Source: JBCBSK01 sp965250105 (GTDB taxonomy: Bacteria; Pseudomonadota; Alphaproteobacteria; Rhizobiales; Tepidamorphaceae). Taken from it: a stretch of DNA of 64,000 nucleotides. Positions 8,785 through 17,650 of the stretch are shown one piece after another. How positions within the stretch are numbered: the stretch's first letter is position 1; the number at the start of each line of letters is the position of its first letter. The position numbers and the translations under genes are program-made. The stretch lies in the NCBI GenBank assembly GCA_965250105.1, contig OZ252290.1:248001-312000 (forward strand), in the 5' to 3' direction. A model generated the notes under the pieces. That model searched no databases. It was not told where the DNA came from and saw only the letters and a program-made list of their open reading frames with translations.

Positions 8785-10350
8785 ATGGGCTTTGCAACCA
8801 GGGACATGAACGGCCTGAACCGGCGAACACTGTTGCTCTCCATGGCAGCAGCCGGTGCCGTGATGACGACGGGAGCGCCATCGGCCTTCGCGCAAATGCC
8901 ATCTCGTGGCGGACATGCGCGTTACGGCGTTCGTGGCGGGTCGACGACGGACACGCTCGATCCCGCGACTTACTCAAACACCTTCATGCGCACGATCGCC
9001 TACGGCTTCTACAACACGCTTGTGGAGATCGACGGCAATAACGAGATCCAGCCTGAACTTCTTGAATCCTGGGAAGCCTCCGATGGCGCCAAGACCTGGC
9101 TGTTCCGTGTGCGCGACGGAGTGACCTTCCATAATGGCAAGACGCTGGATGCCGACGATGTCATGGCGTCAATCCGCCACCACATGGGCGATGACAGTAC
9201 GTCCGGCATGAAAGCCCTTCTCGAGCCGATCACCGATATCGTCCGCGAGGATGCCTCAACGCTTCGACTCGAACTGTCCTCGGGCAACGCGGATTTTCCG
9301 ATGATGTTCACGGACTACCGCATGATGATCATGCCGCAGGTCGATGGCGTGCTCGACGTGTCGGGCATTGGCACAGGCGGTTACGTGCTGAGGGAGTTTG
9401 AGCCCGGCGTCCGGGCGGAACTGGAGCGCAATCCGGACTATTGGCGCAGCGACCGTGCCTTCTTCGACAGCGCGGAAGTCATCTCCATGTCCGACCCGGC
9501 GGCGCGCCAGAACGCGCTGATGACGGGTGCGATCGACATCATCGACCAAGTCGACCTCAAGACCGTGCACTTGCTGGATCACCAAGACGATATCTCAGTG
9601 ATGAACACGTCGGGCGGGCTTCACTATGTCTATGCGATGAACATGACGCTCCCGCCCTTCGATAACAATGATGTGCGGCTGGCGCTCAAGCACGGCATCG
9701 ATCGCGAAGCGTTGTTGGAGACGGTGCTGCGCGGTTACGGATCGATCGGGAATGACCATCCGATCTCGCCCAATATGGCGTATTATGCCGGCGATATCGA
9801 ACAAACCCACTATGATCCCGACAGAGCCAAGTTCCATCTCAACAAGGCCGGGCTCGATGGCCTCGATATTGGCCTCAGCGTCTCCGAAGGGCTCTATCCG
9901 GGCGCGGTCGATGGCGTCACGATCTATCAGGACAGCCTCGTCCCGACCGGCATCAATCTGGAAGTCGTGCGCGAGCCAAACGATGGGTATTTCTCGAATG
10001 TCTGGCTGAAAAAGCCCTTCGTCGCGAGCTATTGGGGCGCCCGCCCGACCGCCGACATCATCTTCTCGGCCGGCTATGCCAGCACCGCGAAATGGAACGA
10101 GTCGCGCTGGAGCAATGAGCACTTCGACAAACTTCTGGAAGAAGCGCGGGTTGAACTCGATGATGAAAAGCGCGCGGCGATGTATCGCGAAATGCAGATG
10201 ATGCTCCGGAACGACGGTGGATCTGTCATTCCGCTGTTCGCCGACAATGTGTTCGCCGCGAGTTCCAATATTGGCCATCCGGAAGTGATGTCCGGCGCTT
10301 GGGAGCTGGACGGCGGCCGCTCGATGGAGCGCTGGTGGTTCAACAGCTGA
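8785..10350 (+). CDS. ABC transporter substrate-binding protein, family 5 (peptide/opine/glutathione type), Tat-exported
   Basis: 521-residue SBP_bac_5 protein. The N-terminus has a twin-arginine motif (NRRTLLLSMAAAG) and a likely cleavage after SAFA, so it may be exported folded. The mature part has the family pattern: TDTLDPATYSNTFMR, ELLESWEASDGAKTWLFRVRDGVTFHNGKTLDADDV, and DNNDVRLALKHGIDREALL. AAAGGGAGG precedes the ATG. No permease or ATPase genes of this type follow. The next genes are a DMSP-lyase-family cupin and a RidA protein, so the ligand may be an onium or amino compound rather than a peptide (inference). Confidence 0.88.
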   Translation: MGFATRDMNGLNRRTLLLSMAAAGAVMTTGAPSAFAQMPSRGGHARYGVRGGSTTDTLDPATYSNTFMRTIAYGFYNTLVEIDGNNEIQPELLESWEASDGAKTWLFRVRDGVTFHNGKTLDADDVMASIRHHMGDDSTSGMKALLEPITDIVREDASTLRLELSSGNADFPMMFTDYRMMIMPQVDGVLDVSGIGTGGYVLREFEPGVRAELERNPDYWRSDRAFFDSAEVISMSDPAARQNALMTGAIDIIDQVDLKTVHLLDHQDDISVMNTSGGLHYVYAMNMTLPPFDNNDVRLALKHGIDREALLETVLRGYGSIGNDHPISPNMAYYAGDIEQTHYDPDRAKFHLNKAGLDGLDIGLSVSEGLYPGAVDGVTIYQDSLVPTGINLEVVREPNDGYFSNVWLKKPFVASYWGARPTADIIFSAGYASTAKWNESRWSNEHFDKLLEEARVELDDEKRAAMYREMQMMLRNDGGSVIPLFADNVFAASSNIGHPEVMSGAWELDGGRSMERWWFNS

Positions 10351-10403
10351 CCACGACACGGTCGGGTGCCGTCATGGAACAGCGATTGGCAGAGGCTGAA
10401 CAG

Positions 10404-11039
10404 ATGACGGCGACGGCCGAGAAACTGGTCGACATGATCAAGCGGGATGTCTCGACGCGGCGCGATGTCGTCACCGACGCCGTAGTCACGTGGCCGGCAG
10501 TCGTGCCGGCCACGGAGCGACCACGGGAAGCTCGCTTCAACCGCAACTTCCCGGTGCTCGATCATCTCGACGCCGCCTTGGCGCTCGCCCAGCAAGGCCC
10601 CCTCGCCAACTTGGCTGAGGTCGTCATTGGTGCCCGCGCCGAGCTGAACTGGTCGCAAAATGCCAGCTACACGGAGCAGACCTGCTCGCGGGCCTTCCTC
10701 GATGGCTATGCCTATGCCGGCCTGTCAGGACCCGACGGACCGCTCTATTGGGCCGCGCCGCGCGTCGGCATCATGCTGATGGGACCGAACGTCCTCTATC
10801 CCGGGCATAACCACGCCCCACGCGAGATCTATCTGATGCTGACAAGTGGTGCGCGCTGGCGCTTGGATGGCGGCGACTGGTTCGATGTCAAGGCCGGCGA
10901 TCTTGTCTATCACGACCGCTGGCAGATGCATGAAATGCGAACCGAAGACACGCCGCTCCTGGCGATCGCGGCGTGGATTGACCCCGGCGACCGGCGGGCG
11001 ATCGCGTGGGATCCGGAACGACGCGGCATCAGCGCTTAG
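10404..11039 (+). CDS. Cupin of the DMSP lyase (DddL/DddQ-like) family
   Basis: About 211 residues. The C-terminal cupin carries H135-x-H137-x3-E141-x-Y143 (GHNHAPREIY) and H176 (QMHEM), matching the metal-binding His/Glu/Tyr set of cupin DMSP lyases, which cleave dimethylsulfoniopropionate to DMS and acrylate. The segment before the cupin (LNWSQNASY, FLDGYAYAGLSGPDGPL) also resembles that family. I chose ATG 10404 because AGAGG lies 8 bases upstream; ATG 10374 would add 10 residues. It follows the binding-protein gene by about 50 bases and precedes RidA by 19, so it is probably one operon. Family membership is fairly safe. Actual DMSP activity is unproven, and other onium or amino substrates are possible. 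Confidence 0.72.
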   Translation: MTATAEKLVDMIKRDVSTRRDVVTDAVVTWPAVVPATERPREARFNRNFPVLDHLDAALALAQQGPLANLAEVVIGARAELNWSQNASYTEQTCSRAFLDGYAYAGLSGPDGPLYWAAPRVGIMLMGPNVLYPGHNHAPREIYLMLTSGARWRLDGGDWFDVKAGDLVYHDRWQMHEMRTEDTPLLAIAAWIDPGDRRAIAWDPERRGISA

Positions 11040-11058
11040 AGAGCAAGGGGCAGGCATC

Positions 11059-11457
11059 ATGCTGCGCAAGTTCAACCCGGCGACGCTCTATGAACCGCAG
11101 GGGCAGTATCACAATGCCATCGAGGTTCCGGCGGGCTGCAGGCTTGTGTTCTCATCCGGCATTATCGGTCTCGACCAAGAAGGTCAGCTCGCTCGCGATC
11201 CGGAAACGCAGATCCGGCAGGCATGGGCCAATGTCGCTGCTTTTCTGGCCGGCACCGGCGCGACGACCGACAACCTCGTCCGCATGACCATGCATCTGAC
11301 GGACGCCGACCTGATACCCATGAGCAAGACGGGCCGGATCGCGGCACTTGGCGAAGCGATCCCCTGCGCCGTCACCGGCTTGATCGTCGGGCTTTTCGAC
11401 CCGGATCTCGTGATCGAGCTCGACGTCATCGCCGCGATTCAGGAAAACGCCGCCTGA
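11059..11457 (+). CDS. RidA/YjgF-family enamine-imine deaminase
   Basis: 132 residues. RidA proteins hydrolyse reactive enamine/imine intermediates to keto acids and ammonia. Visible features are VFSSGIIGLDQEGQLA, QIRQAWANVAAFLAGTGATTDNLVRMTMHL and the C-terminal LDVIAAI strand. The usual catalytic arginine region (about residue 105, normally R-x-A/V) reads IPCAVTGLIVGLFDPD, without an obvious arginine, so it may be a divergent subgroup. A weak AGGGGCAGG site precedes ATG 11059. It is the last gene of the short operon with the DMSP-lyase-like cupin. Confidence 0.85.
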   Translation: MLRKFNPATLYEPQGQYHNAIEVPAGCRLVFSSGIIGLDQEGQLARDPETQIRQAWANVAAFLAGTGATTDNLVRMTMHLTDADLIPMSKTGRIAALGEAIPCAVTGLIVGLFDPDLVIELDVIAAIQENAA

Positions 11458-11537
11458 CAAGCGATCCGATACGATTTCCATTCACCCATTGCGGAGCGAA
11501 TGCCTCAGCTCCGATTTGAGTGAAGCATTTACGCGCC

Positions 11538-11565
11538 GCGGCCGGGTCTTGTGGGAACCGGCCGC
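11538..11565 (+). terminator. GC-rich hairpin after the RidA gene
   Basis: GCGGCCGG (11538-11545) pairs with CCGGCCGC (11558-11565). The stem lies in the 188-bp convergent gap between RidA and aldehyde dehydrogenase and is followed by CGTTTTCG, a short T-run. It could stop transcripts from either side. The T-tract is weak, so an intrinsic terminator is likely but not certain. Confidence 0.45.
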
Positions 11566-11645
11566 AGCTCGTTTTCGTCCTGCGGATCGCTCTGTGGTCT
11601 GGCAACGCGCGCGGTAAAGACGATCCGTCTGCGACAGGCTGGCCG

Positions 11646-13163
11646 TTACCCGCCCTTGCCACCGTACATCTCGGCATCCGCATACGGGAACCACCAGAAA
11701 TCCTGCGCATCGCAGTCCGGGTCGATCATGATCATCTTGGTCGTGCGGAACGTCTCGATGCCTTCCGGCCCGAGCTGTCGGCCCATGCCGCTCATCTTGG
11801 TGCCGCCGAACGGGCCTGCATCATTATCGAGGAGTGGTGCGTTGACCCAGACCATACCAGCCTGAATCTCTTCGGCGGCACGGATGCCTTCGGAGAGATC
11901 GGTCGTGTAGATATTGGCACCAAGGCCGTATTTGGAATCATTGGCCCGTTCAACCGCTTCCTCGAAGCTCTTGACCCGACAGACCGGCGCGACCGGACCG
12001 AAGCTTTCCTGGTGGAACAGGGTCATGTCCGGCGTGCAATCCACAAGAACCGTCGGCTCGACGAACCAGCCCCGGTTGAACTGGGATGGCCGGCCGCCAC
12101 CGGCCGCCGGCCGCGCACCTTCGTCGGTGGCCTTTTTGAGCAGCGTCTCGTAGCGGTCGCGCTCCTTCGACGACACCATCGGCCCCATATCGACGGCTTC
12201 GAGACCGTTGCCGATGCGGATCTTGCGCGTTTCCTCGACGAGCTTCTCGACGAAAGCATCATGGATGTCCTCGTGCACGTAGAACCGTTCGGCCGAAACG
12301 CAGATCTGCCCGCAGTTCATATAGGCCGAGAATGCGGCCGCCCGCGCCGTTAGCTCAAGTGGCGCCGACGGCATCACAAGGAACGGGTCGTTGCCGGACG
12401 TCTCGATGAGCGACGGCTTCATCAGCCGGCCGCAGGTTTCAGCGACGGACTGGCCGACGGGAATGGATCCGGTGAAGGCGACGACATGGGTGTCGTCATG
12501 CTCGACCAGCGCCTTGCCGACCGCCCCGCCCCCCGAGACGATGTGGAACAGCCCTTTGGGCAGCGGCGAAAAGCATTCGGCGAACAGCATGGTCGTCAGC
12601 GTCGTGTATTCGCTTGGCTTGACGATCACGGCATTACCGGCGGCGAGCGCGGCCCCCGCCTCCCAGGCCAGGAGCACCATCGGATAGTTGAAGGGCATGA
12701 TCAGCGCCGCCGTGCCAAGTGGCAGCTTCAGCGTGTAGTGGAACTGGCCCGCCGTCGCCGGCCCCATCACACGGCCCATGTCGGAACGGGCGATCTCGGC
12801 GGAATAGCGGATCGAATGGGCCGACCAGTCGACTTCGTCGACGGCCTCCTTGTAGGGCTTGCCCATTTCACGGGTGAGCGCCTCGGCCAGAAGCGGCTTC
12901 AACTCGATCATCTTGTCCGCGACGTGGTGCAACACATGGGCCCGTTCGAGGGCCGCCAGCTTCCACCAGCCCTTTTGCGCGACATTGGCCTGTGCGACCG
13001 CCTGATCGATCTCAGCGGATGTCGTCTCCGGGATCTGGCCGATCACGGCTTCGGTCGCCGGGTCGATCACGTCGAGAGCAGCGCTCGACACGCTCTTATG
13101 GAAGGCCCCGTCCGAGTAGATGTGGCCACTGATGGCGGAGAAACGGTCCTGCACGTCGGTCAT
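11646..13163 (-). CDS. NAD(P)-dependent aldehyde dehydrogenase
   Basis: 505-residue aldehyde dehydrogenase superfamily enzyme oxidising an aldehyde to its acid. The cofactor-binding region includes IMPFNYPMVLLAWEAGAALAAGN and KPSEYTTLT. The catalytic glutamate lies in IETSGNDPF and the nucleophilic cysteine in MNCGQICVSAERF. ESFGPVAPV and GPFGGTKMSGMGRQLG are also standard. Start at 13163 is set by GGGAG 7 bases upstream; the longer frame to 13265 would overlap the flavoprotein gene. It is the last gene of the betaine-transporter/FAD-GcvT operon, 31 bases after it. It may oxidise formaldehyde, a betaine-type aldehyde or a semialdehyde; this is not resolved. Confidence 0.92.
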   Translation of the reverse strand: MTDVQDRFSAISGHIYSDGAFHKSVSSAALDVIDPATEAVIGQIPETTSAEIDQAVAQANVAQKGWWKLAALERAHVLHHVADKMIELKPLLAEALTREMGKPYKEAVDEVDWSAHSIRYSAEIARSDMGRVMGPATAGQFHYTLKLPLGTAALIMPFNYPMVLLAWEAGAALAAGNAVIVKPSEYTTLTTMLFAECFSPLPKGLFHIVSGGGAVGKALVEHDDTHVVAFTGSIPVGQSVAETCGRLMKPSLIETSGNDPFLVMPSAPLELTARAAAFSAYMNCGQICVSAERFYVHEDIHDAFVEKLVEETRKIRIGNGLEAVDMGPMVSSKERDRYETLLKKATDEGARPAAGGGRPSQFNRGWFVEPTVLVDCTPDMTLFHQESFGPVAPVCRVKSFEEAVERANDSKYGLGANIYTTDLSEGIRAAEEIQAGMVWVNAPLLDNDAGPFGGTKMSGMGRQLGPEGIETFRTTKMIMIDPDCDAQDFWWFPYADAEMYGGKGG

Positions 13164-13194
13164 GTTGGAGCTCCCTTGAAGATGATTATGGAAC

Positions 13195-15642
13195 CTACGC
13201 TTTGATGCGCGTGTTTTGCGGGTCGTAGAAGGGCCTGAACTGGGCTTGCGCGGCATAGCGCTCACACGCGACCTCGACCTCGAAGCTGCCGCTATCGAGG
13301 AAGTCTTTCGTCACACCGTCCGGGCAGGACACGTAACCCATGCCGAGCGAGGCATCGATACGGTGGCCGTAGCCCCCGGACGTGATGGAGCCGACAATCT
13401 CCCCGTCTCGAACGATTGGTTCCTCGTGATAGAGCATCGGGGCATTGTCGCGTCCGTCGAGCCGGACCTGCACCAGCCTGCGCCGTGGCGGACCGGCGTC
13501 GCGAGCACGCAACAGGGCGTCACGGCCGAGGAAGTCCGGCTTGTCGAAGCCGACAGCGAAGCTGAGCCCGGCCTGAAGCGGGGTATCTTCCTCGCCAATG
13601 TCATGGCCCCAGTGGCGATACCCCTTCTCCATTCGGAGCGAGTTGATCGCGAAGAAGCCACCATGGGCAAGGTTATGCCCAGCGCCGGCGGCCGTCAGTT
13701 CATCGAAGACGTGGGCCGCGAATTCGGTGGGGATGTAGAGCTCCCACCCGAGTTCGCCGACATAGGTGACCCGGCTCGCGCGGACACGCGCATAGCCGAT
13801 ATCGATCTCCCGGCTGGTGGCGAAGGGGCACGCCGCATTGGACAGATCCTCGGCCGAGAGCTGTTCAAGCAATGCACGCGATCCGGGGCCCATGACGCCG
13901 AGCATGGCGTAACCCGACGACACGTCGGTGGCGATCGCATGCGCGTCCGGCCGAATGTGTCGCGTCAGCCAGGAGAAATCGCGTGTCTGGGACCCGGCAA
14001 TGGTGACGATCAGAAAAGCCGTTTCCGAGAGACGGGTCACCGTCACATCCGCTTCGATGCCGCCCCGATCGTTGAGCCATTGGGTATAGACGAGCTTGCC
14101 GACGGGCACATCGACATTGCCCGCCGAGATGCGGTTCAGCTCGCGACAGGCATCCCGACCTTCCAGCCGGAACTGGGCAAAGCAGGACTGATCGAACAGC
14201 GTGACCGCATCGGCCGTGTTGCGGCTTTCGATTGCCGCCATCTCGAACCAGTTTTGCGGGCCGTAGGAATAGTCGATTTCGGGCTTCATGCCGTCGCGCG
14301 CGAAGAAGCCGGGACGCTCGAACCCGGCCCCTTCGGTCATGCAAGCGCCCTTGGCCAGGAGCCGGTCGTGGAAAGGGCTTTGGCGCACATGGCGAGAGGT
14401 CTCGTATTGCCGATAGGGCCAGTGCATCTGAAACAGGAGTCCAAGCGTCTCGGTCGTCCGGTCGTGCAGATAGCGGCGGTTTGATTGGAACGGCTGCATG
14501 CGCCGGATATCGACATCGGCGAGTTCAACCGGCGGATGACCATCACGAATCCACTCGGCCAGCGCTTTGCCGACACCACCCGAGGACAGGATCCCCACCG
14601 AGTTGAAGCCGCAGGCACAGTAGAGATCGCGCACCTCCGGCGTCTCGCCGAGAAGATAGCGATCATCCGGTGTGAAGCTTTCCGGCCCGTTGAAGAAGAG
14701 CTGGATGCCGGCCCGGCCAAGCGCCGGCACCCGTTTGACGGCCATGTCCAGGATCGGCTCGAAATGATCGAAATCCTCGGGCAGGGAATCGAAACAGAAG
14801 TCCTCGGGAATGCCATCCATGCCCCAGGGTTTGGCGTTCGGTTCGAAACACCCGAGCAGAAGCTTGCCGGCGTCCTCCTTGAAGTAGGAACATTCGTCAC
14901 CGACAAACATCACCGGCAAGTCCGGCTGAAGCTCCGGCATGGGTTCGGTGACGATGTAGAAGTGTTCGGCGGCATGCAACGGCAGCGAAACGCCAATCTT
15001 GGCGGCGAAGTCACGCGACCACATGCCGCCTGCGATGACGACCTTGTCGGCGCGGATCTCCCCGTCGGCGAGCGCGACCCCGACCGCTCGCCCCTGCTCG
15101 ACCAGAACACGCTCGACCACCGTGTTCTCGAATAGTCTGACGCCCTTCTGCCGAGCTCCCTTGGCCATCGCCATGGTCACGTCGGCGGGATTGACCTGGC
15201 CGTCCCTGGGCATCCAGATCGCGCCGACAAGGTCGCCAGTCTCGGCAAGCGGATAGCGTTCCTTGACCTCATCGGGCGTGATGACATGGGCTTCCAACCC
15301 AAAGTTACGCGCCATGGAAACGCCGCGTTTCAGCTCCTCGAAACGGGCTTCGTGCTTGGCCAGCCGGAGCGAGCCGTTCTGCTTGAAGCCGGTCGCCTGC
15401 CCGGTCTCGGCCTCGAGCGACCCAAACAGCTCACCGGTATATTTGGCGAGTTCGGTCATGTTGCGGGTCGCCCGGAGCTGGGTCACGAGTCCCGCGGCAT
15501 GCCACGTCGTGCCGGAGGTCAGTTGCTTGCGCTCGCACAGGACCACATCGGTGATGCCGATTTTCGCCAGATGATAGGCGATCGAACAGCCGGCGACCCC
15601 GCCCCCGATGATCACGACATCTGCTCGACTTGGTGGCTGCAT
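13195..15642 (-). CDS. FAD-GcvT dimethylglycine/sarcosine dehydrogenase-like demethylase
   Basis: 815 residues, full family length. The N-terminal DAO half (1-390) starts ADVVIIGGGVAGCSIAYHLAKIG and has TSGTTWHAAGLVTQLRAT, where covalent FAD attachment occurs in dimethylglycine dehydrogenase. The C-terminal half (about 430-810) is GcvT-like: ESRNTADAVTLFDQS, GYAMLGVMGPGSRALL, YVGELGWELYIPTE and RMEKGYRHWGHDIGEEDTP. It would oxidise an N-methyl (or S-methyl) group and give 5,10-methylene-tetrahydrofolate. It sits 37 bases behind the fused permease gene of a betaine-type ABC transporter, so uptake and demethylation are coupled. The substrate (dimethylglycine, sarcosine or another) is inferred from family and context only. 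Confidence 0.93.
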   Translation of the reverse strand: MQPPSRADVVIIGGGVAGCSIAYHLAKIGITDVVLCERKQLTSGTTWHAAGLVTQLRATRNMTELAKYTGELFGSLEAETGQATGFKQNGSLRLAKHEARFEELKRGVSMARNFGLEAHVITPDEVKERYPLAETGDLVGAIWMPRDGQVNPADVTMAMAKGARQKGVRLFENTVVERVLVEQGRAVGVALADGEIRADKVVIAGGMWSRDFAAKIGVSLPLHAAEHFYIVTEPMPELQPDLPVMFVGDECSYFKEDAGKLLLGCFEPNAKPWGMDGIPEDFCFDSLPEDFDHFEPILDMAVKRVPALGRAGIQLFFNGPESFTPDDRYLLGETPEVRDLYCACGFNSVGILSSGGVGKALAEWIRDGHPPVELADVDIRRMQPFQSNRRYLHDRTTETLGLLFQMHWPYRQYETSRHVRQSPFHDRLLAKGACMTEGAGFERPGFFARDGMKPEIDYSYGPQNWFEMAAIESRNTADAVTLFDQSCFAQFRLEGRDACRELNRISAGNVDVPVGKLVYTQWLNDRGGIEADVTVTRLSETAFLIVTIAGSQTRDFSWLTRHIRPDAHAIATDVSSGYAMLGVMGPGSRALLEQLSAEDLSNAACPFATSREIDIGYARVRASRVTYVGELGWELYIPTEFAAHVFDELTAAGAGHNLAHGGFFAINSLRMEKGYRHWGHDIGEEDTPLQAGLSFAVGFDKPDFLGRDALLRARDAGPPRRRLVQVRLDGRDNAPMLYHEEPIVRDGEIVGSITSGGYGHRIDASLGMGYVSCPDGVTKDFLDSGSFEVEVACERYAAQAQFRPFYDPQNTRIKA

Positions 15643-15679
15643 GGTGCGTCCCCAAAAGGCGGTTCGGTGTTAAAGGGTC

Positions 15680-17650
15680 TCAGGCCCTTACCGACCGCCG
15701 CCTCCTTTCGGTCCAGGCCCTGATGAAGCGGTCGGACAGGATTGCCAGGCAGGCGATGCAGATGCCGCCCACAATGCCCTGCCCTGGATCGATTTCCGAC
15801 AAAGCGCGGTAGATCGTGGCGCTGAGATCACGGGCGCCGACGAGTGCCGTGATGCTCAGGGTGAACAGGCCGAAGACGATCATCTGATTGACCCCCAACA
15901 GGATTTCCGGCAGCGCCATCGGCAGTTCGACCTTCACCAGGACCTGCCAGCCGGAACAGCCGCTGGCGACGGCGGCTTCCTTGGTCTCGCTTGAGACGTT
16001 GCGCAGGCCGAGATTGGTGTAGCGGATGATCGGCACGACGGCGTAGGCGATCGTCGCCGAGATGGCGGCAACATCCCCGACCTGGAACAGCATCACGACG
16101 GGAACGAGATAAACGAAGCTCGGCAGTGTCTGAAGCAGATCACACACCGGCATGACGACACGCGATATCCGATCGCTGCGCGCTGCCAGGACGCCGATCG
16201 GAAGTCCGATAACCAGGCAGACGATCAGCGCCGTCCCGATCATGTAGACGGTCGTCATGGTCGGCACCCAGAGCCCGGTGACGGCTGGGAAGAGCGCGAT
16301 CAGCCCGGCTGTCACCGCCAGTCGGAAACCGCCGACCGCATATCCTCCCAATACGACCGCGCCGATCACGACCGTCCACGGCAACCACAGGAGGAAGTTC
16401 TTGATGGGCAACAGGAAGTAGATCAGCGCCGCATTCCGGAAGGCTCTCAGCGTGTAGAACCAAGTATCGGTTACCCACTTGATCAGACCGTCCCAGAAAT
16501 CAGCGGTCGAGATGGCCATTTCAGGTTGGGGAACCGCAAAGCGCTGATCAACGGCTCCCAGGGCGAACGCAGCCGCGATGAGACCCGTTACAATCCAGGT
16601 CGACCGGTTGCGATGCCATGGCACGTGAAGCTGGTGCACGCGCGGTCGGGAGATCAGCCCACGGCTTAGCTTGTCGAGCACGATCGCGAGAACGACGATA
16701 CCCATTCCGACCTCGAGCGCACGCCCGAGCCAGAGCCGATCGAGTTGAATGAGGATCTGATGTCCTAGCCCCTGCGCGCCGATCAGGGACGCGATGACGA
16801 CCATCGCCAGCGTCAGCATGATCGCCTGATTGACCCCGACGAGGATCGTCGGCTGAGCCGCTGGCAGCCGGACCTTCCAAAGAAGCTGGCGGGGTGTCGC
16901 TCCAGCCATCAGGCCGGCCTCGACGACTTCGGGCGCAACCGTCTTGAGGCCCACAACGACGCATCGCGCCATGGCCGGAACCGCGAACACGGTGGTTGCG
17001 ACAACGGCGGCAACCTCGCCCAGGCCAAACAGCACGACGACAGGTACGAGATAGGCGATCTGGGGCGTACTCTGAAGCACGTCGAAGACCGGGTTAAGGA
17101 TCGCTTCGAGCCTCGGCCGGTCCGCCGCCAGAATGCCGAGGACGAGCCCGGCCGCACAGATCAGCGGCACCGTGACCACGACGAGGGCCAGGGTCTGCAT
17201 GGACAGTTCCCAAAGCCCGAAGACGGCGAGATACAGCATGCCGCCCGCGCCGAGCGCCGCCAGCCGCAAACCGCCGGCGCGCCACCCGACAAGTCCCGCC
17301 ATGACCACGACGGCGACCCACGGCAGCGGCCCTATACCCCAGGCCGGAATGCCGCGATACAACACCACTTCCGTCAGATCCAAGGGCTGCTGGATCAGCC
17401 ATCGGACACCCGCCATCAGATCGCCGAAGGTGAAAAATCCCAGCGGCAGGCCCGGAAGCGCGTTGAACAGCGCGCTGATCCAGTCGCTTAGCGGAACGAC
17501 CAGAGCGTCGGGATAGTCGGACAGTATCGGTGCATAAGCCCGAATGGGCACGGCCAATACCGCCAGCAGGATCGCCATGCCGGCAAGGCCGAACCGAACC
17601 GACGGTGACACGCTGGACGCCGTCCGGTCTCCCAACGCAACATTGCTCAT
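15680..17650 (-). CDS. Betaine/proline-type ABC transporter permease, two permease domains fused
   Basis: 656 residues, about twice a normal ProW. There are two BPD_transp_1 units in tandem. In the first (about 150-340), the coupling-helix region reads EVVEAGLMAGATPRQLLWKVRLPAAQPTILVGVNQAIM. The second (about 440-640) repeats it as ETKEAAVASGCSGWQVLVKVELPMALPEILLGVNQMIV. Membrane helices are abundant around each. One polypeptide would thus supply both halves of the inner-membrane channel. Its ATG overlaps the stop of the upstream ATPase gene by 4 bases. Fused duplicated permeases are known in the quaternary-amine uptake family. Ligands could be betaine, choline, dimethylglycine or DMSP. Confidence 0.92.
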   Translation of the reverse strand: MSNVALGDRTASSVSPSVRFGLAGMAILLAVLAVPIRAYAPILSDYPDALVVPLSDWISALFNALPGLPLGFFTFGDLMAGVRWLIQQPLDLTEVVLYRGIPAWGIGPLPWVAVVVMAGLVGWRAGGLRLAALGAGGMLYLAVFGLWELSMQTLALVVVTVPLICAAGLVLGILAADRPRLEAILNPVFDVLQSTPQIAYLVPVVVLFGLGEVAAVVATTVFAVPAMARCVVVGLKTVAPEVVEAGLMAGATPRQLLWKVRLPAAQPTILVGVNQAIMLTLAMVVIASLIGAQGLGHQILIQLDRLWLGRALEVGMGIVVLAIVLDKLSRGLISRPRVHQLHVPWHRNRSTWIVTGLIAAAFALGAVDQRFAVPQPEMAISTADFWDGLIKWVTDTWFYTLRAFRNAALIYFLLPIKNFLLWLPWTVVIGAVVLGGYAVGGFRLAVTAGLIALFPAVTGLWVPTMTTVYMIGTALIVCLVIGLPIGVLAARSDRISRVVMPVCDLLQTLPSFVYLVPVVMLFQVGDVAAISATIAYAVVPIIRYTNLGLRNVSSETKEAAVASGCSGWQVLVKVELPMALPEILLGVNQMIVFGLFTLSITALVGARDLSATIYRALSEIDPGQGIVGGICIACLAILSDRFIRAWTERRRRSVRA

